A DNA stretch of 64,000 nucleotides from Rhodotorula mucilaginosa. Taxonomy: Eukaryota; Basidiomycota; Microbotryomycetes; Sporidiobolales; Sporidiobolaceae. The DNA lies in the NCBI GenBank assembly GCA_034406715.1, contig CP137879.1, positions 62,001 through 126,000 of the forward strand, written 5' to 3'. The first letter of the stretch is position 1, and each line of letters opens with the position of its first letter. Position numbers and translations under genes: made by a program. Positions 34,390 through 48,587 of the stretch are shown here, one piece after another. The notes under the pieces are model-generated. The model did not search any database and had not been told where the DNA came from. It saw only the letters and a list, made by a program, of their open reading frames with translations.

Positions 34390-34693
34390 GCGCGCCTTGT
34401 CTACCCTGCATGGGCCTGTCGCTTTCGACCTCTAGACTCGGTGGTGGCATCACCCAGCCACACAGCAGTTTCCCTCCCCTTTTCTTCCCAACCCCGACGC
34501 CACTTCTCTCCATTCTGTTGCAATCTCCCTCTCCCTCCTCCTCTCTCTCCCCGCCCCCCAAAAGCCTTTCTTTACCCCCAACCCCCTCCTATTGGCACCC
34601 CAGCCTGTGCGATTCGCTCGTTGTCTCGTTAATCTCGCGTCTCTTTTCAGCTTCACTGCCGCTTGATCTGGTTGTAGCGAGAGACCGGCCGGC
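34127..34693 (+). repeat. Direct repeat, right copy: eIF4A 3' end and flank
   Basis: This is the partner of 32518-33084, offset 1609 bp, with no mismatch found, including intron and 3' flanking sequence. Identity in non-coding parts argues for very recent duplication or gene conversion rather than selection on protein sequence. Confidence 0.85.
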
Positions 34694-35164
34694 AGGAAGT
34701 CTCCGGGCTTACTTGTATACTTTTGCTTTTTACCCCCAAAGTCGTCACTTGGACTCGATTGAGAGGACTTGCCATAGGTTGAGCTTTTATGGATTCCGGC
34801 CCTTCGTCGCCACTGCGCAATGAGAATGTGCTTTCCCTAAGTCAGAATGCGGTGTGAACGCTTCGGCGGTTTTCCCCTGCTCGCTGTGCACCATGAAGAG
34901 CCTGCACACGATTGGAATGCGCCCATGTCAATCTCCTACTCCTCCAAGCACTCGAGCGCCCTTTTCTCGAGCCCCTACATCCCGCCGCTCGCTACGCGCC
35001 GGTCACAGCTTGCCAAGCTGATTCTTTGTCCTCACTTTGTGTCTCGTGCTTCCCCGAGAGATTTGACGTTGTATTCCTAGTACACACGCGTCCCGCCTGC
35101 CTGTCCTTGTCGAGCACGAGCCAACAAAGCTCGAAACGTCTCCAAAAGCTCAAGCGCTCAGGCC
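34694..35164. other. diverged right flank of the eIF4A duplicate
   Basis: This is homologous to 33085-33440 but strongly diverged: short runs such as GAGGACTTGC, AATCTCCTA and GCTGATTCTT are shared in order. No gene is seen. It leads into the N3 upstream region. Confidence 0.4.
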
Positions 35165-35178
35165 TCCGCGGACAACCC
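35165..35178 (+). promoter_or_regulatory. Shared upstream motif TCCGCGGACAACCC (gene N3)
   Basis: TCCGCGGACAACCC on the plus strand, about 130 bp before the ATG at 35298. Because N3 lies on the opposite strand from the other family members, the strand switch of the motif shows that its orientation follows the gene. Confidence 0.55.
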
Positions 35179-35297
35179 AAGCGCGAATGTTCCAACGGGG
35201 GAGCTGGTGGGCCACTCCTTTCTTACCTTCTTGCACTTTGCTTGGGTCTGCGCTCTCTTCTGCTTCCGGAGCTCTGCCCGCCAGTCAGCCTCGTGTC

Positions 35298-37576
35298 ATG
35301 AACTCCCAGGTGCTACCCCAAGCAGCCAACTCGGCCGAGGCGCAGGAGCCCTCCATTACACATCGCCAACTTGTAAGGAGAACATCTCCTCAACCCCAGT
35401 CAAACCATGCGAGACTGCACCATGCTGATTGCTTTGAAATGGCCTAGTTCGAGGACTTTTTGGGCGCACCAGAGAACACGCCGCATGCGAATCACCTCTT
35501 CTTCTTGTTCCTCTCTGATGTGGACCGATACTTGCAGTGGTTCACACTCGGTGTAACAGAAGAGACGCCAAGGCAACCTGAATACACCACCCACGAGTTC
35601 CGTGGACTTCCAGGTTTCAAGATTGAAAAAGGCGGCGCCACCGGCAGGTTTTGCCCTTCACGAACCCCACAGCAAAGGGCTTGCGGCCACTGACATGCCA
35701 GACCCTGCTCTACAGCTTCTGACCCACTTCTGATCCACCTGCCAGCTTACCAAGTCAGAGCTGATATTGTCACAAACATGATCCGTACAACCGAGTCAAC
35801 ATGCCGAAGGTACGGGGCTGTGCTCATTCCTTTAGGTGCCGAGACACCACAGCGGGGGGAAACACATGAGGGATTGGGGAATCTGCTGCAAGGGCTGCCG
35901 ACACAGAAGTTACCACTGGCAGTCTTCCTCCCCGGACCAATCTGCCTTCCTTGTCGCATCCCAAATGATCCAGGCAGTGAAAGGAAGCCCAAGGGCTACT
36001 ACTGGCCTACTAGTCCCTTGAAGACTCTCATGGAACAACAGACAAGCCCTTGGCATCCAATGCAGAGTCCCGACGGCAAGCTCCACATCTGTAAGTGTGC
36101 CAGTGATCACTTTCTCCGCTTTGAAACTCCCGATCAACAGACCAGAAGGCGGGTTGTTGATGCTTGCGGATGCAGGGACTTTCCGAAGAACAGGGCGCAC
36201 CTACACCATGCAAATTCGGCAGCAAGATGTCTCCTTCACCAGAAATGGCTTGAAGAAAACGGAAGACTCAGTCATTTGGTCAGTTCAATTTCTTGAAGTG
36301 ACCCATGGGGTGACACAAGATGAACCAGCCTTCTGCTTGCACTTGTGCTATGACTTCTCCTTTGATGCCATGGACAAACTGTCCCACCTCGAGTATGGTC
36401 CGGAGACCTTTGCGCGGCGAAGGCTCTTGGCTCTGCTTCCTCAATACCGCCAGCCATTGACTGCCCCGAACCCCATGTGGGAACGTAACATGTTTGTGAG
36501 ACAGATTTATTGCAGAACTTGCATGCAAGGCAACAGTCACTAAATCTGGGTGTTTTCCACAGCTTGATGAGTTTCCCGCAACCATCCAAGAGGCACAGCC
36601 TGCATATCCAGACCGTTTTCTGCAGCTTCATCAGTTTCCTGCAACCATCCAAGACGCACAGCCTGCAAATCAAGATTTGCTTGGTCTCCTTACAAAGATT
36701 GACCAACATCTGCAGTATTTCACTTTGGGCATTACAGAGGACAAACCCCAGCAATCCGACTTTGACTCGGGCCACACATTCCGTGGACTAGAAAGCTTTC
36801 GGGTTGGGATGGGAGACACAACTGGTGCGCTGCTGCAGTCAATTGCAAACCCGGGTGGCACAGTGGCTGACCTTACCCAACTTTGATGGGTTTCAGTTGA
36901 TGAGCCCCTTATTGTTCATCTGCCTGCATACCGTGTCCACGCCTTCCGGGAAAGGATCAAACGCAACAACAAAATGCACACAGTGCCATTCTTGGTCCAT
37001 TCAGATGCCCGGCAGAAGGAAGGAACGGGACACTCCCTTCCCGGACCAGTGTGCCTGCAGGGTCTGCAGCCAGCTAAGCCTGGACAGACGCGATGTTCCC
37101 AGGTTCGGCCCACCACTCCCCTCATGGCATCTATCCAGAAGGCTGGGGGTATCAAAAGCCTACATTGGCTGACTGACTCGAGTGGGAAGAAACAGATATG
37201 TACGTCTTTCTTGACTTTGAGTTCCAGAAATCCGCTCAACAAAAGATCCTCACTGCATGGGTTTGCAGTCTATAGCCAAATTGGCATCCCCTATACTGCA
37301 GCCATCTTCCAGCAAAATCTTGAGAGGCCATTCAGTGATGCACAAGAAATCACCTGCTGGTCACTTCAGCTCTGGCGCATGCAGCAAGGGGCACCTACAG
37401 AGGCTCCCACGTTCTGCCTAGACTTGCGATACGAGCTTGATTTCATTCCCCCTCCATCACCTTCCACCCATGTGCAGTCCTCTCCAATCCACTCTGCTCA
37501 TGGGCAGTATTCCCCTCAGAAACGGATATTGTCAGAGCGGGTGCCTTCCAGTTGTGTGGTCAGACCGTTCTCATAG
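35298..37576 (+). CDS. Unknown family N, copy N3: two-unit repeat protein
   Basis: Exon 1 begins MNSQVLPQAANSAEAQEPS (ATG 35298) and ends THRQL at a GTAAGG donor near 35373. Unit 1: FEDFLGAPENT..VDRYLQWFTLGVT..HEFRGLPGF..GGATG; DPLLIHLPAYQVRAD..FLPGPICLP..YYWPTSPLKTLM..DGKLH; GRTYTMQIRQQDVSF..VIWSVQFLE..EPAFCLHLCYDFSF. Unit 2: LDEFPATIQEAQP (a short internal direct repeat), IDQHLQYFTLGIT..GDTTG; DEPLIVHLPAYRV..LPGPVCLQG..LHWLTDSSGKKQ; GIPYTAAIFQQNLER..CWSLQLWRM..APTFCLDLRYELDF. Stop at 37574-37576. The first module exon ends at a probable GC donor (GCAGGT) where N1 and N2 have GT. Exons join in frame at about 680 residues. N3 is the most diverged of the three genes. Function is unknown. Confidence 0.62.
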
Positions 37577-37813
37577 AAACTGTGACCCTAGGTTCCCTGT
37601 GTATCAGTCAGGTAGACACTATAGTGAAATGTGCAGTGGTTGAATGACTTTGTTACAATCAAAAGTAAGCGGAACTTGAACCGGGCGACGAGATTTTGAA
37701 CTGAACCGAGTGCCAAAAAAGGCGGGGTGCGTCTGGACTCAAGTCACGCGGCAGCTGTGGGTCGGCAGTGCATACACAGCGGCAGAGCGTACAGTTCGAG
37801 CGAGACCCCAGCT

Positions 37814-42554
<4,741 letters not shown>

Positions 42555-42913
42555 TGTCGCCTTTTTTTTCGCTTCTCTCTCCTCTCGTCATCTGCCATAC
42601 CTTCCTTCTCCTTTGTCCATTCCATCTACCAAAGTGTATTCCTCCCGCCTCCGTGCCCGGTCCATTCTTGATCTCTCAAAACATCGAAATGTAGCTGTTT
42701 GTGCTGCGAATTCGCTCCTCCTGCTTTGCAACAAAAACAAAAAGTATTCTGTGTCTCTCCATCGTGCTATCGTCTATCTGGACCAGTGCGAGTGTGCTAT
42801 ACTTTCGGGTGTCTCGGCCGGCGAGAGCTTCACCGCCTCGCTCGGTCCGACGAGTTCAACTTGATCTTGATCTCGACTTCGCTTGCACATACTCGAGGAG
42901 CTGCGCTGACGAG
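42555..42913. other. intergenic region, no gene seen
   Basis: This is the 3' flank of the demethylase and the short promoter of the mitochondrial uL14 gene. It is T/C-rich, and no supported ORF lies within it. Confidence 0.4.
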
Positions 42914-43731
42914 ATGCTCGGACTCAAGGCAACCATGGTGCGCTCCCTCCTCCTCTCCTCGGCCTGCCTGCGAGCCGTGTCCCTCCATCAGCGGCTGATC
43001 CTCCTCTTTTCCCATCTCAAACTCGGCCCTCGTCTCCCATCGCTCTGCCTGCCTGTCGACTGTACTGCCTCTCGGTTCGGGATATCGACGTGCGCGCGCA
43101 CAGAGCATCATCGACAACTCGGGCGCGTTGGTGGCCGAGTGTGTCAACGTGCTGAAGCAAAAGACTGGGCACGGCATGGCTGGCATCGGTGCGTCTACTG
43201 GCCAGAGAGGGAGACTCTGAGACGAATCAGGCAAGACTCCGACTGACTGACTGACGTTGGCTACCACGGGCCAGGCGACGAGATCGTCGTGGTGATCAAG
43301 CGCGCGCGACCACAACCTCACGCCTCTCAACTCTCTGCCTCCTCTTCCGGCGGCGGCGCAGGCGGCGGCGCCCCCAAAGTCCGCAAAGGCGACGTCCGTC
43401 ACGCCGTCGTCGTCCGTACCAAATACCCGACTCGGAGACCCGACGGGCGGTACATCCGCTTTGACGACAACGCCGCCGTGTTGGTCAACAACAAGAAGGA
43501 GATGATTGGGAATCGGATCGGTGGAGTCGTCGCGGCAGAGTTGAGGGCACGGGGATGGGGAAAGATCGTTTCGCTAGGTGAGTGATGCGAGCGCGCGTTA
43601 TGGCGATGGGTGGTCCGCCCTGTGTGACCCGCTTGGTATGGAAGCTGACTGTTGGCGTTTCTGCTCTGCTCCTGAACCGTCAATGCCCTCCTGTATCTCG
43701 ATCGATCAACACAGCACCCAAGGTCGTCTAG
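42914..43731 (+). CDS. MRPL38: Mitochondrial large-subunit ribosomal protein uL14
   Basis: Four exons: MLGLKATM, then [24 protein letters not shown], then [13 protein letters not shown]...[48 protein letters not shown], then APKVV and TAG at 43729-43731. This is the full bacterial-type uL14 (L14) fold, with its conserved [11 protein letters not shown] and GxRIxGPVxxELR-like segments (here [13 protein letters not shown]). A Gly/Ser-rich insertion follows KRARPQ. It binds 21S rRNA near the GTPase-associated face of the mitoribosome. A separate presequence is not obvious, as is common in fungal mL38/uL14m. Splice phases agree throughout. Confidence 0.9.
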
Positions 43732-43983
43732 TGTAAGGTGTCGACCAGCATGTAGGAACATCCGGGCGCCGAACGGACACGTCGCGCGACAACCTCTCTT
43801 TGTATCACCACTCCTCGTTCCATCCCTTGCAAGACGCAATCTCTCTCTCCAAACTTTCAGACGATGCCTTGAGGATTGCAGAGTGCGTTCTATGACTGGG
43901 GTGGAAAGTGGTGGCTGAACGACAACAAGGAATACAAAAAAATAGTAAGACTGAGAACGAGAGAGCAGGGAGCGGCGGCTGCC

Positions 43984-44979
43984 CTACCGCGGGCCAATTG
44001 AAGGGTGCGCGAGTTGCGAGCAACGCCAGGCGACGACGGCCGCGACGGAGGAAGCGGTCGCGAGTCCGGCAACGAAGCCCGTCATGCCGACGAGGAACGG
44101 GCACTTGAACGGGTTGCCGTCCGGGTCGCGGTCGACGGGGCAGGACCCGTTCGCCTGGCCGGTGACGAGTCGGGCGACCACGTGGGCGAGGTACCCGAAC
44201 CGGTCTGAGAAGGACCGCGAGCGGACGACGTCCCAGTAACCGAGGGCGGTGTCCGAGTCCCAACCCGCCAGGACGGCTTGTCGCATCGCGTCGTCCATGC
44301 GGGCGAGTTGGTCAACGCTCCACAAGTCCGACACGCGAATCATCCACTGCATCCTCCTCTCGATCGTCTCGGGGTCCTTGGCCGGTTCTTTGACCCGCAA
44401 CGCGGCGCGGAGTTTGCCCACCTTGTCGATCGCGAGTCCCGCTCCCTCGGGGATAGATTTCTCGATCCGGCGGCGCAGTCTCGCGGCGAGGCGGGGACCT
44501 TTGCCATTGGTCGAGACCATGACGCTCAAGGCTCCGCGACGGAGGACCGAGCCAAAGTAAAAGTCGCATTCGGGGGGGACGTCGGCGACGTTGACGGGGA
44601 TGCGGCGGTGTCGGCATTCGGTGCAGATGCGGGAGGACAAGGTGGCATCGTCTGTTGCGACGAGGACCATCCCGAGGCCGTCTTTGGAGTCCTTGGGGAG
44701 CAAGTCGTCGAGGTCTTGGTGTTCTCGATACGGGCGCTTGATCCACTCCAACTCGGTGCCGGGGGAGGAGGGCCGCTGCTCCAAGCGGTACCTGATCTCT
44801 GGATCGACCTGGTCATTGTCCGGTGCGACGATGATGACCTTGCGCGGGTTGGCGCAGACGAGGTGGTACAGCCTCGAGGCGGCGACGGTCCCTGCTCCGA
44901 TCAGCAGGACGGTCTGCTGCGAGACTTGCCAGGCCAGGAGCAGGGATCCGGTCGGTTCGACGGGTGCATACGCTGACAT
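43984..44979 (-). CDS. MET8: Siroheme synthase Met8 (precorrin-2 dehydrogenase / ferrochelatase)
   Basis: A single uninterrupted frame of 331 residues from ATG 44979 to a stop at 43984-43986. The NAD-binding Rossmann segment is VLLIGAGTVAASRLYHLV (residues about 24-41), followed by the Met8-specific LVATDDATLSSRICTECRHR..VNVADVPPECDFYFGSVLRRGALSVMVSTNGKGPRLAARLRRRIEKSIPE. The enzyme makes siroheme, the cofactor of assimilatory sulfite reductase, from precorrin-2. The C-terminal 70 residues contain a hydrophobic segment (GMTGFVAGLATASSVAAVVAW) that could be a membrane anchor. Absence of introns is notable among such intron-rich neighbours. Short divergent spacing (144 bp) to the glucanase gene. 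Confidence 0.9.
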   Translation of the reverse strand: MSAYAPVEPTGSLLLAWQVSQQTVLLIGAGTVAASRLYHLVCANPRKVIIVAPDNDQVDPEIRYRLEQRPSSPGTELEWIKRPYREHQDLDDLLPKDSKDGLGMVLVATDDATLSSRICTECRHRRIPVNVADVPPECDFYFGSVLRRGALSVMVSTNGKGPRLAARLRRRIEKSIPEGAGLAIDKVGKLRAALRVKEPAKDPETIERRMQWMIRVSDLWSVDQLARMDDAMRQAVLAGWDSDTALGYWDVVRSRSFSDRFGYLAHVVARLVTGQANGSCPVDRDPDGNPFKCPFLVGMTGFVAGLATASSVAAVVAWRCSQLAHPSIGPR

Positions 44980-45123
44980 GTTGCTTTATATGCGCTGTAG
45001 AGCTGGCAGAGCGAGAGACTCACGCTGAACGGCTGAGTGAGCTCGGAGCCGAGAGCTGAGCGAGAGGGGCGCCACATCCTCCTCTCCAGCTGACTCTATA
45101 CTTGACTGCATGCTCTTCGGGGA

Positions 45124-48100
45124 ATGGCGGCGCTGTCTAGTGTCCCGCTCCAGCTCGGGACTCGGCGGCGCCTCGGCCTCCTCCCCCTCCTCCTCCTCGC
45201 AACCGCACTCGCTCTCGTCGCCGTCTCCGTCCTGTTGCACTTTAAAGCGCCCTCCTCCTCCTCGTGGACGTCGACGGGCCTCGTCAGCCCAGCCGCTTAC
45301 ATTGCTGGACTCGTCAGGACTGGGGCTGCCGAGATCTCGCACCCCGTCAACAACGAGTGGGAGGGAGGCATCGGACCCACCGACTCTTTCAACTGGCAGC
45401 GAGGCAGCGACGGTGACCTCGTCCAGCTCCAGAACGGCACCACAGTCACATACCGTAACCCTTTGTGCGTCACCCAGTCCCGTCCCGTCCCGTCCCGTCC
45501 CCGTTCCCGTTCCGAGGAGAGAGCTGCTGACCCCCCCCCCGACCGGACTCGCAGTGGGGGCACGTTCGACGCCAATCCGTTCTCGTACGAGGCGAGGGCT
45601 CAGCACTTTTCGAAACCGCTCTCGGAACCATGGGACTGGGAGACGGACCGCATCCGCGGCGTCAACCTCGGAGGGTAAGCCGCCAGGGTCACGCGGCTTC
45701 CACCGAACAAGGTTGGGACTGACTCCAAACTGATGAAACCTCTGACACAGCTGGCTCTCGCTCGAACCGTTCATCACCCCGTCACTCTTTGAACGCTACC
45801 TCGACCATGTACCCGAACCGGCGAGGGACGAATGGAGCCTCTCCGAGCTCGTCAGAGCCGACCAGAGACTCGAACCCTCCGTTGCTCTTGGCGCTGGCGG
45901 CGCCGGCGCGGATTTGGGCACAGAGAGGCTGGAACGCTTTCTCCGAAGGGAACATTACGATCAGTTCATCGTGCGTCATTGGACAGTGATGCCATGCTCC
46001 TCCTGTGTTAATTTGCACAAGAAAGAAACTGACTCGTTCGCCTCCTTCTCGGCCCTCGCTCCCGCGTACTGTAACGCAACTGTACCGCCGCGCAGACCGA
46101 GCACGACTTTGCCGAGATCGCCGCTGCCGGGTTGAATTGGATCCGTTTGCCATTCCCGTTCTGGGCGATCGAGACCTGGCCGGGCGAACCGTTTCTCGAA
46201 AACGTCGCGTGGGAGTGTGAGTCCAAGAGACCTCTCTTTCTCTCCCTTTCTGCCGTACGACTGTAATGACTGACGGATAGAAATGGAACGGAACGGCGAG
46301 TCTGCAGATGTGCTCAAAGCGATCGAATGGGCGAGAAAGTATGGCTTGCGGATCAACCTCGATCTGCACTCTCTTCCCGGCTCGCAAAAGTACGTACTAT
46401 TTCGCCGCACTCTTCCCATTATCTCCCGCCAGTGTGCGTCAAGTGAGCTGAACCGGCTGACTAAAAGCTGTGACGGCTTCGCGCCAACAGCGGCTGGAAC
46501 CACTCTGGCAAACTCGGCCCGATCGGGTTCCTCCAGTCCGCAATGGGGCTCGCCAACGCCCAACGCACGCTCGACTACCTCGCCGCGCTCGCCGAGTTCT
46601 GTACCCGCGACGGAGTGAGGCAAGTCGTCGGGATGTTGAGCGTTGCGAATGAGGTGCCGATGCTGCAAGTCGGGCAGGTGGCGGTCAAGAGTTTGTGAGT
46701 GTAGAAGCTTGCCTCGGCGTGCGGTCGACCTTCTTGCGCTGACAGTCATCTCGGATACGATAAGCTACGCCGAAGCGTATGAACGGATCCGGAACGTGAC
46801 CGGCTACGGAGCGGGCAACGGACCCGTGCGTTCCCTTTTTCGCCTCCCGTCGCTGGACTGCGCCGCCAAGTAACGCGGTTCCCTCACATGTAAATCTCTT
46901 CGCTGACTCCGAGCCAACCCCTCTCTTTGGCTGGCTGATCAGGTCATCGTCATCCACGACGGCTTCAAAGGCACGCGTCGATGGGCGCACTTTCTCGAGA
47001 CGCAAACATCCTTCCGAGTCAACGTCAACGTCAAGGGTAGACCAATCGGCGGCGGCGGTGGTAGTCCGACGAGGAACAAGCACAAGGTTGAGACCAAGAC
47101 GAGGTGGATCGCGGGACTGGACCGCGTCGCGCTCGATTCGCATCGGTACATGGCTTTCTTGGAGCCGCAAGGGCTGAGCGGGATCGAAGACCATCTCATG
47201 AAGGTGCGTCACGCGTCGTCTCGGCTTCTTCGGTCGCTCGTCGAAAAGATCTGAGCATGGTTCCGTGACTGTGACGACTGAGCTCTCGCCCCCATGGTGC
47301 TTACAGCCCTGCCTCAAATGGGCTGCCGATTTCAACCGCACGTTTAGCACCTTTGGGATTCCAGTCTCGGGCGAGTTCAGCCTTGCCATCAACGACTGCG
47401 GACGGTGAGTGATCCTCTCTCGTCTTCGTGTTTCACGGGATATTCGGCCACGGGTGGCGTCGCTTCCCGCCAAGACCCGTCCATGGTATGCAGCAGGTCA
47501 CTGACAACCGCCCGTCCGATCCGCAGCTTTCTGAACAACGTCGGCGAGGGCAACCGGCTCGAGGGAACCTTTCCGAACGAGTTGCATCCTCAGTTCCCGC
47601 CGAGCGCACCGGTCGGGACTTGCGAGTTCTGGGAGGTCAGTCAAGGGACTCTTGAGAGACTCGCCCTTTTCGTGTGGATTCAATAGGATCAAGGCAGAGA
47701 TGGGCTCGAAGTTTCCCAAGCACCTTTGGACTGACGCGTTCCTCGATGCAGAGATATGACTTGTGGGACGAGGACATGAAGTCTTCGCTGCAAGACTTTG
47801 CTCGTGCTCAGATGGACGCTTTCCAGGTGCGCACTCCCCCTTACGCTAAGTGTATCGAGTCGTCTGCTCACGACCGATATTTACCTCCGCAGAACTGGTT
47901 CTACTGGACTTGGAAGACCACCCCATCGAGCCGACACTTTCCTCACCTCGAAGCGAACCCGCTATGGTCCTATTCTCTCGGCGTTCGTCAAGGCTGGCTC
48001 CCTCGAGACCCGCGTGATGCGGAAGGGTTCTGCTTCTCGCACCCGCGTGACGGTGTTGCCGAGCCGAGGCGGTACTCTCGTCGTCCGACGGATCCCTGGA

Positions 48101-48435
48101 AGGTCGGTAAAGCAGGAATGGAAGAAGCAGGTCCGATCCCTCCGGAGGTACGCGAACGAGATCGCGCAACCTGGCCTCCACTCGAACTGAATCCGCCGAA
48201 CGGCGGCGTCGACGGCGTGGACGGAGCAGGTCCCGAGACTGCGAACTTGCCCGTGTACGAGCGAGGTCGGGAGAACGCCACTCCTCTGCGAGGTCCGGTC
48301 GGGAGCAGGAAAGTGCACGGACGGTTGGACTGGGTGCAGCCGATCGAGGGCTGCGACTATCCGGATGCTTGGGGCGGCGTTCAAGACTTTCAAGGGGCGT
48401 CGAGGTGCACCGCTGCTGAGCGCGGGGTTGCTTGA
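45124..48435 (+). CDS. Glucan 1,3-beta-glucosidase, GH5, membrane-anchored
   Basis: Start ATG 45124. Residues about 17-37 (GLLPLLLLATALALVAVSVLL) form an uncleaved signal anchor, giving a type II membrane or cell-surface enzyme that trims beta-1,3-glucan in the wall. GH5 core: [58 protein letters not shown], acid/base region SVANEVPM, VIVIHDGF, DSHRYMAF, nucleophile region GIPVSGEFSLAINDCGRFLN, and NWFYWTWKT with LWSYSLGVRQGWLPRDPR at the end. The acid/base Glu is followed by Val where most family members have Pro. The tail after about residue 640 is Pro/Arg-rich and unusually long, and the last exon boundary is uncertain. At least ten short introns. Confidence 0.85.
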
Positions 48436-48587
48436 CACCAGAGGCGTCTGTTTTTTGTTTTCTCTGTGGCAATGTTGTCGTAAATACTACTCGCCTTCTC
48501 GCACCACAGCTTGCAACACGTTTCAAGTTTTGCGATTTCAACGAGTCCGGTCGTCTGTCGGACTCCTTGAGATCTAAACAGCGACCG

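Noticed and set aside
32518-34693. The eIF4A direct repeat as an assembly artefact
   Set aside because: The sequences around the identical block are also homologous between copies yet strongly diverged, which an assembly duplication would not create. Read-level proof is still lacking.
9858-37576. Family N as a transposon-encoded protein
   Set aside because: No terminal inverted repeats or target duplications were seen around the three genes, no catalytic acidic triad is evident, and the many-intron two-unit structure is unlike known transposases. It stays possible but unsupported.
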